DNA of 64,000 nt from a bacterium (GTDB lineage Bacteria; Cyanobacteriota; Vampirovibrionia; Obscuribacterales; Obscuribacteraceae). This document shows positions 1 through 10,700 of the stretch, piece by piece (position 1 is the stretch's first letter; each line of letters begins with the position of its first letter). Where the stretch lies: positions 168,677 to 232,676 of the forward strand of contig JAGOSY010000006.1 of the NCBI GenBank assembly GCA_018062085.1, given 5' to 3'. A model generated the notes under the pieces. The model was not told the origin of the DNA and searched no databases. It was given only the letters and a program-made list of their open reading frames with translations. Made by a program: the position numbers and the translations under genes.

Positions 1-1630
1 AGCCCATTTTAACTAAGAGCTCTACTAGCTTTACGCCCTTCTGTTTGGCCATCTCAATAACATCTCTTAATTCATCACCGTTTAGGCGTCGACGCTGCAA
101 TAGATACTGTTCTAGCTCTACTCGACCAAGCAAAAGGTCGGCAGTGAGACTGACAACTTGGTCTGGGGGGTCGATATAACCGCGCTCCAAAGCATACTTA
201 CAGGTATGTAATATCTGTGCCGGATCATGACCATGGCCCCCATCGGTAGCAACATTGATAAATGTTTTACCTGCCTTAAAGGCCGACACGATTTTTTTCA
301 TGTCGTCGTCAAGAGCATTGTTATTGAGAGCTACCTGGCCAAAGGGTGCCACATGAAATGTGGTCTGGAATAAACGTTCAATGTCAATTGCCACCAAAGG
401 CAGTGGATCTGTGCGACGAATGTCAAATGACTTTTTATCCGGCTCGGATTCGGGTTCTGTGACTTCAACCTTGGGCTTGGGCTTTTCCAGAACACTAGTA
501 GCGGCCACAAGATTGTCAGCCTTTTTTACTGCCTGACTGGCTGCCACTTGTTGGGCTTTGGTCATCAATTCCATAAACTCAGGACTGCCTACCGCCGGCA
601 AGCTATCTGATGTAATTACATCGGCACCAGAATTGACAGTCGGACTCGCGACTGGACTAGCAACTGGACTAGCAACTGGAGTAGATGAAAGATCTTGCAC
701 CACCTCTGCTGCCAGACTAGAGGTAACCAGTTCGGCCTCTTCCTTGACAGCCTCTAGCACTGGTTCAGGCTCTGGCTCCATATCGAAATCAGGTAACAAA
801 TCAGGCTCAGGTGCTTTGACTGTTTTGCCTGCTGGTATTGCGCTAATTGCTTCACTGATACTACTAGTAGAGTCAGCTTTAGCTTTGGCCTTACCCGACT
901 TTTCTCTTTCCTTATCCTTTGTCGGTTCAGACCCAGGCTCAGCAGGCTTAGAAGAAGAAGAAGAAGAAGAAGAAGAAGAAGAAGAAGAAGAAGCGACAGG
1001 CGCGTCAACCTCTGCCACAGCAATCTCTATATCAGTAATATCTATATCAGTAATATCTATATCAGCGACAAGCTGCGGCCGAATACAATCAACCGAACCG
1101 GTGCTCAAAAGACGGAAAAGTGAGCTCGCGGCCTGCACAACATCAAAATTGAATTCACGCATGGCTTGGCGCATGGTGCGACCATCGGTGACCCAACCAA
1201 GCACAACATAATCTTCTCTATATAGAGGCAACTTCTTCAGAGCTTCTTGCCACTCTTCAGTGCCAAATTTAGGAGAAGGCACAATTTCGGTATTTAACCC
1301 AACGTTGGCTTTCTGCAAAAAGAGAATCTGGTCGGCAAAGCTATTAAGCTGCCTCAACTCAATTGTCAAACTTCGACTAAAGGAAGCATCATCGGCTAAA
1401 TTGAAGCGTTCAACTTTAAAAGAGCCCTCACCCCAAAACAAAAATTCGGTAAGAGCATCATTACCTTCAAGCAAACCAAAATTTGCCGCAAGAATTTGAC
1501 CTTCAGAAACAATAAGTTCGCCTTTCTGCGGACCACTTGCCAGTTGCACCCGGAAGCTCTTGTCGGATTCAGTGGCCAGGCATTGCAGCAAGCCTGGCAG
1601 GCTGACATCGGCCAAATCGCCTTCAATCAT
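1..1630 (-). CDS. DUF4388-domain regulatory protein, C-terminus beyond the window edge
   Basis: The frame is open from an ATG at 1630 down to base 1 without a stop, so the gene is partial (about 543 residues seen). Residues 1-75 (start MIEGDLADVSLPGLLQCL) have the DUF4388 pattern: a strand-helix opening, a glycine turn before a beta hairpin (KGELIVSEGQILAA), then an FWGEGSFKVE end. This is the domain found at the N-terminus of PatA-like response regulators. A globular stretch to about residue 190 follows, then an Asp/Ile repeat (DIDITDIDITDIEI), a run of about 14 serines, a long acidic/Pro/Ser linker with three PVAS repeats, and a second globular part near residues 415-543. AAGGG lies about 10 nt before the ATG. 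The role is inferred to be protein-protein signalling; partners are unknown. Not a kinase or receiver in the visible part. Confidence 0.8.
   Translation of the reverse strand, partial: MIEGDLADVSLPGLLQCLATESDKSFRVQLASGPQKGELIVSEGQILAANFGLLEGNDALTEFLFWGEGSFKVERFNLADDASFSRSLTIELRQLNSFADQILFLQKANVGLNTEIVPSPKFGTEEWQEALKKLPLYREDYVVLGWVTDGRTMRQAMREFNFDVVQAASSLFRLLSTGSVDCIRPQLVADIDITDIDITDIEIAVAEVDAPVASSSSSSSSSSSSSSKPAEPGSEPTKDKEREKSGKAKAKADSTSSISEAISAIPAGKTVKAPEPDLLPDFDMEPEPEPVLEAVKEEAELVTSSLAAEVVQDLSSTPVASPVASPVASPTVNSGADVITSDSLPAVGSPEFMELMTKAQQVAASQAVKKADNLVAATSVLEKPKPKVEVTEPESEPDKKSFDIRRTDPLPLVAIDIERLFQTTFHVAPFGQVALNNNALDDDMKKIVSAFKAGKTFINVATDGGHGHDPAQILHTCKYALERGYIDPPDQVVSLTADLLLGRVELEQYLLQRRRLNGDELRDVIEMAKQKGVKLVELLVKMG
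951..993. repeat. GAA/TTC trinucleotide microsatellite (about 14 units)
   Basis: An uninterrupted GAA run on the plus strand is read as TCT serine codons in the minus-strand DUF4388 gene. Length changes in whole units would keep the frame and only alter the polyserine linker length. Nearby, positions 1027-1064 hold a second short in-gene repeat (ATATCAGTAATATCT type). Confidence 0.9.
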
Positions 1631-1790
1631 GAATGAAACCCTTATCTCCGCAGTACCTGTACATAGTTAGTCCCTTATAGTCGCCGGCGGTTCGCACAGC
1701 TAAGTGCCAAATTTACAAAAGTTAATCAATCCCTTGACTGCTTAGAGTTGACTGAGATTTGGGTAAATAGCAGGGAGAGATGAGGCGAAG

Positions 1791-2816
1791 TTGAAATTAG
1801 CCTCGGCACTCTCAAGTGTACCGCTGTTTTTGAGTTCTATTTTCTTTCCTGCGTTATGGAGTTTACTCGCGTTGGCAGCAAAAGTTACCGATGACCTTTC
1901 AGAGGATTATGCCGACGTCTTCGGTGCCGGAGATGAGCCGGAGGCCGATGATGAGCCGGAAGAGAAAGAGGTAGAAGCCGCAGGCTTTACTGAAGACTCG
2001 GTTCGACTTTATTTACGCGAAATAGGTCGCGTAAAAATGATCAAGCCCGATGAAGAAATCGAGCTGGCCCGCCGCATTGCCAAAGGCGATGGCGAAGCCA
2101 AGAAGAAACTGATTCAAGCTAATCTTCGGCTGGTTATTTCTATAGCAAAAAAATATTTGAATCGTGGCCTACCCTTCCAAGATTTGATTCAAGAAGGCAA
2201 TCTCGGCCTGATTAGAGCAGCGGAAAAATTTGACCATACTAAAGGATTCAAATTTTCGACCTATGCCACTTGGTGGATACGTCAAGCCATAAGTCGCGGT
2301 TTAGCCGACAAGTCACGCACCATCCGCGTGCCCGTGCACATGGTCGAGTCAATAAATAAGCTCAAAAAAACCAGCTCTAAACTTTCACAAGAACTAGGCC
2401 GCAAGCCAAATGAACATGAACTCTCCTCAGCCTTAGAAATTCCTGTAGGCAAGGTACAAGAAATCATGGCAGCAGACCGTGAGCCAGTTTCAATGGAGAT
2501 GCCGCTCAATCGCGATGATGAGACTTATATTGGCGATTTAATTGAAGATAACGAGGCCACCAGGCCCGATGCCACAACGGCAGAAGAACTTATGCGTCAA
2601 GATCTCAGCCGCATGCTCAGTCAGCTCACCCCGCGTGAACGTGACATTATGCATTTGCGCTATGGCCTAGAAGACGGCCGGCAGAGAACTCTTGAAGAGG
2701 TTGGAAGACTTTTCAACATCACACGTGAACGGGTTAGACAAATAGAACACAAGGCTTTTCGCAAGTTACGCCAACCAAACTGGTCTTCTCGTCTAGCTGG
2801 ATATTTAGATGACTAG
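1791..2816 (+). CDS. rpoD: RNA polymerase sigma factor, RpoD/SigA type
   Basis: Sigma-70 family promoter-recognition subunit. Region 1.2 (about 68-100), region 2 (about 107-177, with the melting segment [13 protein letters not shown]), region 3 (about 185-262) and region 4 (about 270-330, with the helix-turn-helix [18 protein letters not shown]) are all intact. Region 1.1 and the large non-conserved insert of proteobacterial RpoD are missing, giving the compact form seen in cyanobacterial and Gram-positive factors. The start is uncertain. The TTG at 1791 gives a hydrophobic, un-sigma-like 27-residue leader. A second TTG at 1872 has GGAG 10 nt upstream and would start just before the acidic N-terminus. 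I cannot tell the principal sigma from a group 2 paralogue. Confidence 0.9.
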   Translation: MKLASALSSVPLFLSSIFFPALWSLLALAAKVTDDLSEDYADVFGAGDEPEADDEPEEKEVEAAGFTEDSVRLYLREIGRVKMIKPDEEIELARRIAKGDGEAKKKLIQANLRLVISIAKKYLNRGLPFQDLIQEGNLGLIRAAEKFDHTKGFKFSTYATWWIRQAISRGLADKSRTIRVPVHMVESINKLKKTSSKLSQELGRKPNEHELSSALEIPVGKVQEIMAADREPVSMEMPLNRDDETYIGDLIEDNEATRPDATTAEELMRQDLSRMLSQLTPRERDIMHLRYGLEDGRQRTLEEVGRLFNITRERVRQIEHKAFRKLRQPNWSSRLAGYLDD

Positions 2817-2928
2817 AACTAGCAAAATTTGCTAATTCGCTCTCATAATTGACCAGTTCGCAATCAACTGTTAACTAATTAGACAAAAGCCCTTCTGTCA
2901 ACCTCTCAGGCTTGGTAGGGTTATTGCT

Positions 2929-4314
2929 ATGACAGAAAAACAGCTAATAGCGCCAAATGTTTTAACGGAGTTGGTCGATCTCGGCCAACGCCAGAAACTG
3001 CGTTTGTTGTTAAACGATCAACACCCTGCTGATTTGGCTGAGTGTTTTGAAGAACTTGGCCCAAGCTACCGCATCTCTTGCTTTCGCCTGCTAGATCTTG
3101 ACAATGCCTCGGCACTCTTAGCCGAACTCGAGCCAGACGGTCAAACTGAATTGTTACGCGATCTAGGCGACATCAGCATTGTTGCTCTGATTAGCAATAT
3201 GTCTCCTGATGATGCAGTCGACCTCCTTTCTGAATTACCACAAGAAAAAGCTCGCGATTTGATCAGTCAGGTTTCAGATGTCGAAGCCCAAGAAGATCTA
3301 ACTCAGTTAATGACCTTTAAAGAAGATACTGCCGGTGGCATCATGTCTACCGACTATCTTGCACTCCATGCGGGCATGACCGTGGCTGAAGCCTTAGTTT
3401 ACTTACGCGAGAAGTACGAAGACTTAGAAGAAGAAATATACGACGTTTATGTTGTCGACGAAGAAGAAGTTCTAGTAGGCGAAGTCACTCTCAAAGAGTT
3501 GCTTACAGCCGCCCCAGAAATTTTAGTCAAAGATGTCATGGATGAAGACTTGGTCTTCGTGCAAGCAGAAGAAGACCAGGAACAAGCAGCCGAAATATTG
3601 AGCCGCTATGACTTGCTCACCCTACCGGTTATTGACAAGCAAAAAAAATTGCTCGGTATCATCACAGCCGATGATGTCATCGACGTTTTAAAGGAAGAAG
3701 CGATTGAAGACATTTTTCAATCTTCTGGTATTACCACCGGCCCAGAAAATCAAGATGTTCTCAACTACAACGTACGCAGCGCCTTTTCGGCACGACTGCC
3801 GTGGCTAATTATTACTCTTTTGATCGAAAGCGGTTCAGCTTCGGTAATTACTCACTTCGATTCAGTGATTCAGCACATGGTGCAGGCAGCTTCATTTATG
3901 CCACTACTTTCCGGTGTTACCGGCGGAGTAGCCACCCAGAGTACTTGTATTCAAATTCAAAGTAGCGGTAAAACCGCTCTAAGCCTAAAAGCAGCCCTAC
4001 GCAATATTTTTCACGAACTAAAAGTAGGCATGCTGCTAGGTCTCTTCTGCGGCTTTGCCACTTATATGATCAGCCGCTTCCTACACCAATCCTCTTATCA
4101 ACTTGGCGTGGTAGTTGGAGTTTCGCTTTTTATCACCATGACATTTGGCGTAGTAATTGGCACCCTCATGCCCATACTTTTTAGGCGCTTTGGTGTAGAA
4201 CCAGCTCATGCCAGCGGTCCTTTCATTACCAGCATATTAGATGTCTGTACAATGTCGATCTATCTTACAATAGTGCACTTCTTCTTGGTCGCCACAAAAG
4301 GCATTGCCTTCTAA
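2929..4314 (+). CDS. mgtE: Magnesium transporter MgtE
   Basis: Inner-membrane Mg2+ channel. The N-terminal superhelical MgtE_N domain (about 20-130, including SNMSPDDAVDLLSELP) is followed by a CBS pair (about 135-260), then five hydrophobic segments (about 285-458) containing the pore-type sequence PLLSGVTGGVATQ. Length 461 matches the family (about 450). In known members the cytosolic N and CBS domains close the pore when Mg2+ is plentiful, so regulation is post-translational. It starts 112 nt after the sigma gene on the same strand and 35 nt before the carboxyltransferase, and is probably cotranscribed with the latter. Confidence 0.95.
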   Translation: MTEKQLIAPNVLTELVDLGQRQKLRLLLNDQHPADLAECFEELGPSYRISCFRLLDLDNASALLAELEPDGQTELLRDLGDISIVALISNMSPDDAVDLLSELPQEKARDLISQVSDVEAQEDLTQLMTFKEDTAGGIMSTDYLALHAGMTVAEALVYLREKYEDLEEEIYDVYVVDEEEVLVGEVTLKELLTAAPEILVKDVMDEDLVFVQAEEDQEQAAEILSRYDLLTLPVIDKQKKLLGIITADDVIDVLKEEAIEDIFQSSGITTGPENQDVLNYNVRSAFSARLPWLIITLLIESGSASVITHFDSVIQHMVQAASFMPLLSGVTGGVATQSTCIQIQSSGKTALSLKAALRNIFHELKVGMLLGLFCGFATYMISRFLHQSSYQLGVVVGVSLFITMTFGVVIGTLMPILFRRFGVEPAHASGPFITSILDVCTMSIYLTIVHFFLVATKGIAF

Positions 4315-4349
4315 CCTGTTATTTATTTCAATCACTATGGGGCTAATCG

Positions 4350-5903
4350 ATGGAAACACTGAAGTCAGACCCGAACAAGAAGCTTCTAGACATGCGAGAA
4401 GAAGCCAGTTTTGTTGCCACTACTGTCAGAGAAAAACGACACGAGCGCGGCGTTCTGATGGCTCGCGAACGAATTGAAAAACTAGTTGATGAAGGCAGTT
4501 TTTTAGAAATTGACCGCTATGCAGTACATCAGTGTCAAGAATTTGGTATGGAAAGTAAGATAGCACTGGGAGACGGTGTAATCACAGGGCAAGCAAAAAT
4601 AGAAGGTCGCCCAGTTTACTTATTTGCCCACGATGCCACTTTTGTCGGTGGTGCCCTAGGAATCGTCTTTGCTCGCAAAGTTTGCAAAATTATGGATTTA
4701 GCTAAGCAGGCTGGTTGCCCGGTAATTGGCTTAAACGAAAGTGGCGGTGCCCGCATTCAAGAAGGAGTTCACTCACTGGCCGGTTACGCAGATATTTTCT
4801 ATCGCAACGTCAGTTGCTCCGGAGTTATTCCTCAAATTTCTGTGATCTATGGTGCCTGTGCCGGTGGTGCTGTATACAGCCCAGCAGTAACCGACTTTAC
4901 AATTATGGTCAAAGACAAAAGCTACATGTTTGTCACCGGTCCAGAGATAGTGCGCACGGTAACCGGTGAAGACGTCAGCCTAGAAGAGCTCGGGGGCGCC
5001 ATGACCCACAATTCGCGCTCGGGGGTAGCGCAACTTCTAGCAGAAGACGAAGAAGATTCTTTCTGGTTGACCCAAAAATTGCTGTCTTATCTACCCAGCA
5101 ACAATCTTGATGCCGCCCCGGATAGCCTTTTAGATTCTGACCTAGAACCGGCTGATATGGCGGCTTTAAATCAACTGGTGCCGGTAGAATCAAATAAACC
5201 ATACGACATGTACGACGTCATTAAACGCATTTTCGACCAGGGTGACTTCTTTGAAATCTCGCCCCATTTCGCCACCAACATCATTACCGGTTTCGCTAGA
5301 CTTGGTGGTCGGTCAGTAGGCATTGTCGCTAATCAGCCAAAACGTCTTGCCGGTTGTCTTGATATAAATGCGTCAGTCAAAGCCGCTCGTTTTGTGCGTT
5401 TCCTTGATGCATTTAACATCCCTGTGATTACCTTCGTAGACGTACCGGGTTACCTACCAGGAACATCCCAAGAATTTGGCGGCATTATCAGACATGGTGC
5501 CAAGCTTCTATATGCCTATTGCGAAGCAACGGTGCCGAAGCTAACGGTAATTACTCGCAAGGCCTATGGTGGTGCTTTTGATGTAATGGGCTCAAAGAAT
5601 GTCGGAGGCGATTTCAACTTCGCCTGGCCTACCGCCGAAATAGCAGTTGTGGGGGCTGAAGCTGCCGTTAATTTGCTTTACCGCAAAGAGCTGAAAGGAG
5701 ATAGCTCTGGAACACGCAACGCTGAATTGGTATGTGAATTCAGAGAACGGTTTGCCAACCCTTATATTGCCGCTCAAGGTGGATATATAGATGATGTGAT
5801 TATGCCGGATGAAACTCGCTCCAAACTGATTGCTGCCTTAGAGACACAAGCCAACAAAAGAGTAGAGCGACCACGGCGCAAACATGGAAATATTCCACTT
5901 TAA
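4350..5903 (+). CDS. Acyl-CoA carboxylase carboxyltransferase (beta) subunit, propionyl-CoA carboxylase-like
   Basis: Crotonase-fold carboxyltransferase that moves CO2 from biotin to an acyl-CoA. Both oxyanion loops are visible: [11 protein letters not shown] near residue 170 and [13 protein letters not shown] near 405. So is the GGARIQEGV segment. Length 517 matches PccB/MmdA-type subunits and is longer than AccD. No biotin carboxylase/BCCP alpha subunit is adjacent, so the alpha partner or the decarboxylase-type membrane subunits must be elsewhere. Substrate (propionyl-CoA, methylmalonyl-CoA or another) cannot be fixed from sequence alone. The C-terminus ends in a basic [11 protein letters not shown], usual for this family. 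Confidence 0.9.
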   Translation: METLKSDPNKKLLDMREEASFVATTVREKRHERGVLMARERIEKLVDEGSFLEIDRYAVHQCQEFGMESKIALGDGVITGQAKIEGRPVYLFAHDATFVGGALGIVFARKVCKIMDLAKQAGCPVIGLNESGGARIQEGVHSLAGYADIFYRNVSCSGVIPQISVIYGACAGGAVYSPAVTDFTIMVKDKSYMFVTGPEIVRTVTGEDVSLEELGGAMTHNSRSGVAQLLAEDEEDSFWLTQKLLSYLPSNNLDAAPDSLLDSDLEPADMAALNQLVPVESNKPYDMYDVIKRIFDQGDFFEISPHFATNIITGFARLGGRSVGIVANQPKRLAGCLDINASVKAARFVRFLDAFNIPVITFVDVPGYLPGTSQEFGGIIRHGAKLLYAYCEATVPKLTVITRKAYGGAFDVMGSKNVGGDFNFAWPTAEIAVVGAEAAVNLLYRKELKGDSSGTRNAELVCEFRERFANPYIAAQGGYIDDVIMPDETRSKLIAALETQANKRVERPRRKHGNIPL

Positions 5904-5907
5904 GATT

Positions 5908-6681
5908 CTACTGAAAACTAATTTGCACCGCGCTAGGTTTGTCGTCATTTGACGTCGGTTTCTTCGCACGCAACTGCGGATGAAGCAGCTGCAATCGACC
6001 AGTGACAAGACCGCTATCTGCTTCTTGTATATGTTCAGGTTGTATATTTCCATGTAGATTTACAAGCAAATTAATGTGAACTTGATAGGGTGGCGGCAAA
6101 ATCGAATCAAATCGAGCTACGGGATCGTCAGCTCCAATGGCCTTTTCCACAAAGCTCAAAATGGCTGGAGGGAAAGGAGAATCACAGACGACAAATACAC
6201 CCTTAATCTGATTACCAGACTGGGCTTGCATTTTAGCAACTTTAGCCAAAAAATCTTTCAATAGTTCGTGCTGATTAGAACCAGCTGAAGGTTCAATCAC
6301 TAAAGCCACAATCGGCACCTTACCGTTCACTGTTTTAAACAGTAGCTCGTAGACAGGCAGAACAACTTTCTGAAAGAGTCCCTTTGTGACAGGTTGAACT
6401 TCAACTATGGCAATTTTTGAAATGCTCTCCCAGAGCCGCAACTGGCGGTTATATAAGCCGCTTTGATGAGCCTCAGAGAAGTAACTGGTCATGACGAACC
6501 TGATTGTAGAAAAAACCAAGTCGGGTATTTTGTTGTCAGAAGGTTCAAAAACGAGGTTGTCGCAAGCAGCTTCGAGATCTTGTGCGGCCGCTGAGCGCGG
6601 TGCCTGAGTAACCGAGCCAAGATTAAATGCCTCCGAATCGGCATTCTTTACAATCACAGAAAAACTATTTACAACAGCCAT
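5908..6681 (-). CDS. Conserved-looking protein of unknown function
   Basis: 257 residues, no signal peptide and no membrane segment. Predicted alternating strands and helices (for example KVPIVALVIEP and IKGVFVVCDSPFPPAILSFVEKA) suggest a soluble alpha/beta domain of about residues 85-215, followed by a polar tail rich in Lys, Ser and Asp. I recognise no motif. The stop is 4 bp from the end of the convergent carboxyltransferase gene. Codon use looks like that of the neighbours, and no better frame exists on the other strand. Confidence 0.6.
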   Translation of the reverse strand: MAVVNSFSVIVKNADSEAFNLGSVTQAPRSAAAQDLEAACDNLVFEPSDNKIPDLVFSTIRFVMTSYFSEAHQSGLYNRQLRLWESISKIAIVEVQPVTKGLFQKVVLPVYELLFKTVNGKVPIVALVIEPSAGSNQHELLKDFLAKVAKMQAQSGNQIKGVFVVCDSPFPPAILSFVEKAIGADDPVARFDSILPPPYQVHINLLVNLHGNIQPEHIQEADSGLVTGRLQLLHPQLRAKKPTSNDDKPSAVQISFQ

Positions 6682-7089
6682 TGCCTATTTATCAGTCCTG
6701 TTAGGGGTTAGCACTATGCAAACGTGGTACATCTAAGTAAGCGAGTTTCATCTTGAGACATGCTAGCACTCAGGCGGTGAGGAGGTGCACAAAAATTCAA
6801 GACTGAAATTGCAAATAAATTGCAGAAATCGGTGTAAATCAATCTCTTTAGATACTTTCGTAAAACCGTATATCAGGTAAACTGGTAAATAGGCGTCTTG
6901 GCGGTTGCAGCTTAATTTCAGAATAGTGGCAATCCAGAATAGTGGCAATTAAATTCGCGGGTGAGGGAAGTTTACCAATCTTAGCGGCTACATTCTCAAA
7001 TCACACTATTTCACAGAGGCAGCCTTCAGGCACCGCGACGTAACTTGAGTACGCACGTCTAATTAGCTCCTGTGGGATGACCATCAAGT
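6682..7089. other. Intergenic region between divergent genes
   Basis: About 400 bp separating the divergent orphan (minus) and sigma-like gene (plus). It should hold promoters for both. I see no RNA gene or convincing short coding frame. It contains a 16-bp tandem duplication at 6919-6950. Confidence 0.5.
6919..6950. repeat. 16-bp tandem duplication
   Basis: CAGAATAGTGGCAAT occurs twice, head to tail, differing only in the 16th base (C or T). It lies about 140 bp before the sigma-like gene. A recent slippage duplication is as likely as a paired regulator site. Confidence 0.8.
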
Positions 7090-7668
7090 ATGCCTCTGCT
7101 TCCATCGAAGAATAACGCCAAAGAATTTGACCAGTCAGCCGTTGCCGTGCTCACCGACTTAAAAAAAGGTGGCAATGACAAGCGGAATGAATTTATATGG
7201 GTGCACCAAGAGCGCATCTACGCGGTGGCCTTACTAGGCACTGGCGATCACGAGCATGCCTCCGAGGTGACTATCTCTTCCTTCAATAATGCCTTCAGTG
7301 CACTTAATCAGGGACTACCAAAAAATCCTGATATGTCTATCTGGGATTGGCTTTCTCAATATGTCGTTGAAGCTATGGGCGAATATCATAGCCAGAACAG
7401 CGGTCCACCCGATGAAGAAGACGCAGACCCAGCGCAAGATGGTTCAGCTAGCATGGATTGGGAGACGACAGTACTGCTTGGAGTGCAACGAGTTAAGCGT
7501 TGCATCGGCTCACTACCGCAAGAATTGAAGCGAATATTTCTATTGCGACACAGTCTTGACCTGAATTACGAACAAATTTCGATAGTAACCAATCAAAGAG
7601 TAGAGAAGTGCATGGCTTTGCTTTATAGAGCGAGAGTGCAAGTAGTCAAATGTCTAGGCCGCGGGTGA
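7090..7668 (+). CDS. ECF sigma-factor-like protein (degenerate region 2, recognisable region 4)
   Basis: 192 residues. Residues about 15-100 follow the sigma region 2 layout (HASEVTISSFNNAF ... WDWLSQYV, compare the usual D-A-E-D-x-x-Q-x-x-F and W-L), but the basic/aromatic melting residues are poorly kept. Residues about 130-190 match region 4: CIGSLPQELKRIFLLRH, then LNYEQISIVTNQRVEKC in the helix-turn-helix position, then a basic RARVQV helix. It is followed after 51 nt by the long Roadblock protein, whose N-terminus looks like a zinc-less anti-sigma domain, so a sigma/anti-sigma pair is a reasonable inference. It may have lost sigma activity and serve as a regulator only. Confidence 0.7.
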   Translation: MPLLPSKNNAKEFDQSAVAVLTDLKKGGNDKRNEFIWVHQERIYAVALLGTGDHEHASEVTISSFNNAFSALNQGLPKNPDMSIWDWLSQYVVEAMGEYHSQNSGPPDEEDADPAQDGSASMDWETTVLLGVQRVKRCIGSLPQELKRIFLLRHSLDLNYEQISIVTNQRVEKCMALLYRARVQVVKCLGRG

Positions 7669-7719
7669 AAATGAGTATGGTAGGTAAGACGAAAATGACA
7701 AATAAAAGGTTGATATCTA

Positions 7720-10700
7720 ATGTCTGACGCCGAGTACAGATTACTGATTCAAAGATCGTTCGATGAGGAACTCTCGAAACAAGAGCATCGCGCCTTCGTC
7801 AATCATCTAGAAACTTCAGACTCCGGTCAGAAGTTTCACCACCAACTCGACCAGATGATTCAAGCCGCTCAGGACACCCCGCTCCCTGACGACTTGCGTC
7901 CCCAGAACCCGGAAGCACTCGCGAGAACGATCATGGAACAACTCCCTCAGAAAAAAGGCTCAATCTTTGCTATGTTCGCCAATTTGTTTGGTGGCGGGCA
8001 ACCTAAGGCTAAAGCTAAAGATGCTGGCCGAAGCAAAGTAGATAAGAGTGACAAAAAAGGCAACCTGAACAGGGGTGGTAGAGGCGCAGCTAAAAAAGCT
8101 AGCAGCCAACCTGCCGAAGATGATGAATTTGAGGCACCAAGCGAACGGCGTAAACCAGGAGTCAAGTTCGGCCGTAAAGACAGAGAAGCTGAAATCTCGG
8201 CAGAAGATCGCGAAGATCAAATGGGTACTTTCTCCCGTCTCAAATCAATTAGCACAAGAGCAGATGCTGCTGAAAATCGTGACAATCAATCAACCACCAG
8301 ATCTCTTGGTGAAAAGTTTGGTATGCCGGGTGGTGCCACGTCTAATCCGCTGGACGAAGCTCCTTTGACCTTAGCCGAGTCTATCAAACGCAAAGTATCT
8401 GAATCACAGAAACTCTCCCCCCTAGAGATGGACCCTGACGAGTATTCCAGCCAAGAAATGCCGGCAACCGGCGGTGACTTCGGCCGTCCTAGTCAAGGCC
8501 AAGAAGCGGTCGAAGCCGATTCAAGCTGGAGTTCACCAACACCGATTGGCCTACCTATTAAGCAGAAGATGGGCGCACCAGTGACCGCTCAAGGTCTAGA
8601 CTGGAGTGGGGCTCCTGCTGGGACGCCAGCTACATCATTCGAACAACATCCAGGATCTGCAATCGGGTTAGCACCGCCAGGGCAGAAACCCAACCAAAAT
8701 TCAGCACCTTTAGCTCAATCAGCATCTCCTACTGGTGGTGGACTAGATTGGAGTTCAGGAACATCTTCAACAAGTAGCGCAAACAGCGCGCAGAGTCAGA
8801 GCGGTTGGGGCAGCAGTGCGCCAGCGATGGAGCCTACTACACCAGCATTTGCCTCTCCCGCATCCAACAACTCAGGCGGAGAGACGCAGACACCAGCTAA
8901 GGCTGATAGCGGCTGGGGCTCAGGATGGGGCAGCGAGAACCAAGCTCCAGGAGCTGCTGGGCAGAATGGCGGTGTTCCTCTCAAGTCGTCTGATTCTTGG
9001 GCAATTCCAGGTTCTGAGGCAGCAGATGCCTGGGGTCAACCAGGCAGCTTAGTACCCGCAGGTCAAGCCAACTCAGCTCCAGCAATAAGTGCTCCTGTAG
9101 CTGCCAGCCAAAATAGCCAAGATCCATGGGGCAGCGCCAGCGTTGCGGGCTCAGGTTCTGTGGCGACTCCAGCTGAGGCTGACGGTGGTAACTGGGGACA
9201 AGCGGCTAGCTGGGGAGCGCCTAATCTTGTGCCGAACAACACGTCAAACTCATTGCCTTCCGCCTCTGCGCCACCAGCTAACGACCCGTGGGCTCAACCA
9301 GCTCAGTCCATGGCTCCGCCGGCTCAAGCACCGACAGCACCAGTATTGAATGACCCTTGGGCGGCAGCCACTTCGACGCCAGCTCCAGTAGCACAGGCAC
9401 AGGTGGCGCCAGCAACAGAGGCCCCTTGGGGTTCAGCAGCACCTCAGATGGTCCAGGCTAACGCAATACCAGCAGCGAACCCAGCACCCGTAGCAAATGA
9501 TCCTTGGGCCCAAGCAGCAGCAGCACCTCAAGCCATCTCAGCCATTGAACCAGCTTGGGGTTCGCCCGTTCAGACAGAAACAAAACCAGACCAGCCACCA
9601 GCAGCTATGGGTTGGGGTCAATCTGCTGCACCGGCACCATCGACTGAAGCAGCTGCTTGGGGCGCCCCAGCGCCAACTCAAGGAGCAGTGCCAGCAAGTG
9701 CAGCGGCAAATCAGAGTTGGTCACCGGAAGGTGAGCAAATGGAAACCGGTGTGTGGAAATCATTCACACCAAAAACAGGGCCATTGGCACCAGCTAATCC
9801 AACACCAGCAGCAGCAGCAGCCGGTGATCGCTGGGATTCACCTATTCAAGACCGTCCCTCACCGGCGACAGTACCAGTAGCACAATCACCAAGCGCGACA
9901 AATGCAACTGATGCAAGCGGTGGAGACCGTTGGGATGTGCCGATCCAAGCACGCACTGCTGGACCAGAGTTACCTGCTCCTGTAGCGGTAGCAGCCGTGG
10001 GCACATCTGGCCTACCAGTTAATCAGATCGTAGAAAAAATGGGCAGTGTTCTTGGTGGCAACGCCGCGGCCGATAGCCGCTGGGACGTGCCGATTCAAGC
10101 TCGCAGTGCCAGTGCCGAGGCTCCAGCACCAGCTCCAGCTCCAGCTCCAGCAACGATGAGCGCGGTTGGGTCATCCGGTATTCCAGTCAATCAAATTGTT
10201 GAAAAAATGGGTGCTGTCCTTGGTGGCACCACAGCCGGTGCTGGCACCGACAGCCGATGGGATCTACCAATTCAAGAACGTAACAAAGAGACCAACGCCG
10301 AATCAAATCAACCTCTACCTGTTCAAAACTTCGCTCAGCCAGTCGCTCCCACCGCTTGGGGAGAGACCCCATCCGCTAGCCCAACCAACAATACTTGGGG
10401 CACACATCCAGAGCAACCGACCACCACACCATGGGGAGCAGTCACTCCACAAGCAGCTCAGTCCTCCGATGCATCAGCTTCACCAGCACCAAGTTGGGGT
10501 GGTGACCAACTGCCATTCGGAACATCTGCACCAGCAGCTGAACCTGCAGCATGGTCAGCAGCGGTGCCGAATTCAAATCAAATCTCAAATCCAGTTTCAG
10601 CACAGAATGTCCCATCGCCCACTGCGTGGGGCACAGAAGCTCCAGCTGTAGCAGCCAACAACTGGGACAGCTCAACCGGCGCTGCAGCATCGCCTGCTAG

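Noticed and set aside
558..1211. Plus-strand ORF with a Glu run
   Set aside because: Shadow of the minus-strand DUF4388 gene; the Glu run is the complement of its serine microsatellite. The minus frame is open over 1.6 kb with a recognisable domain.
2816..2840. AGCAAA/TTTGCT inverted repeat after the sigma gene as terminator
   Set aside because: Six AT-rich pairs with a 1-nt loop and no T tract; too weak to call.
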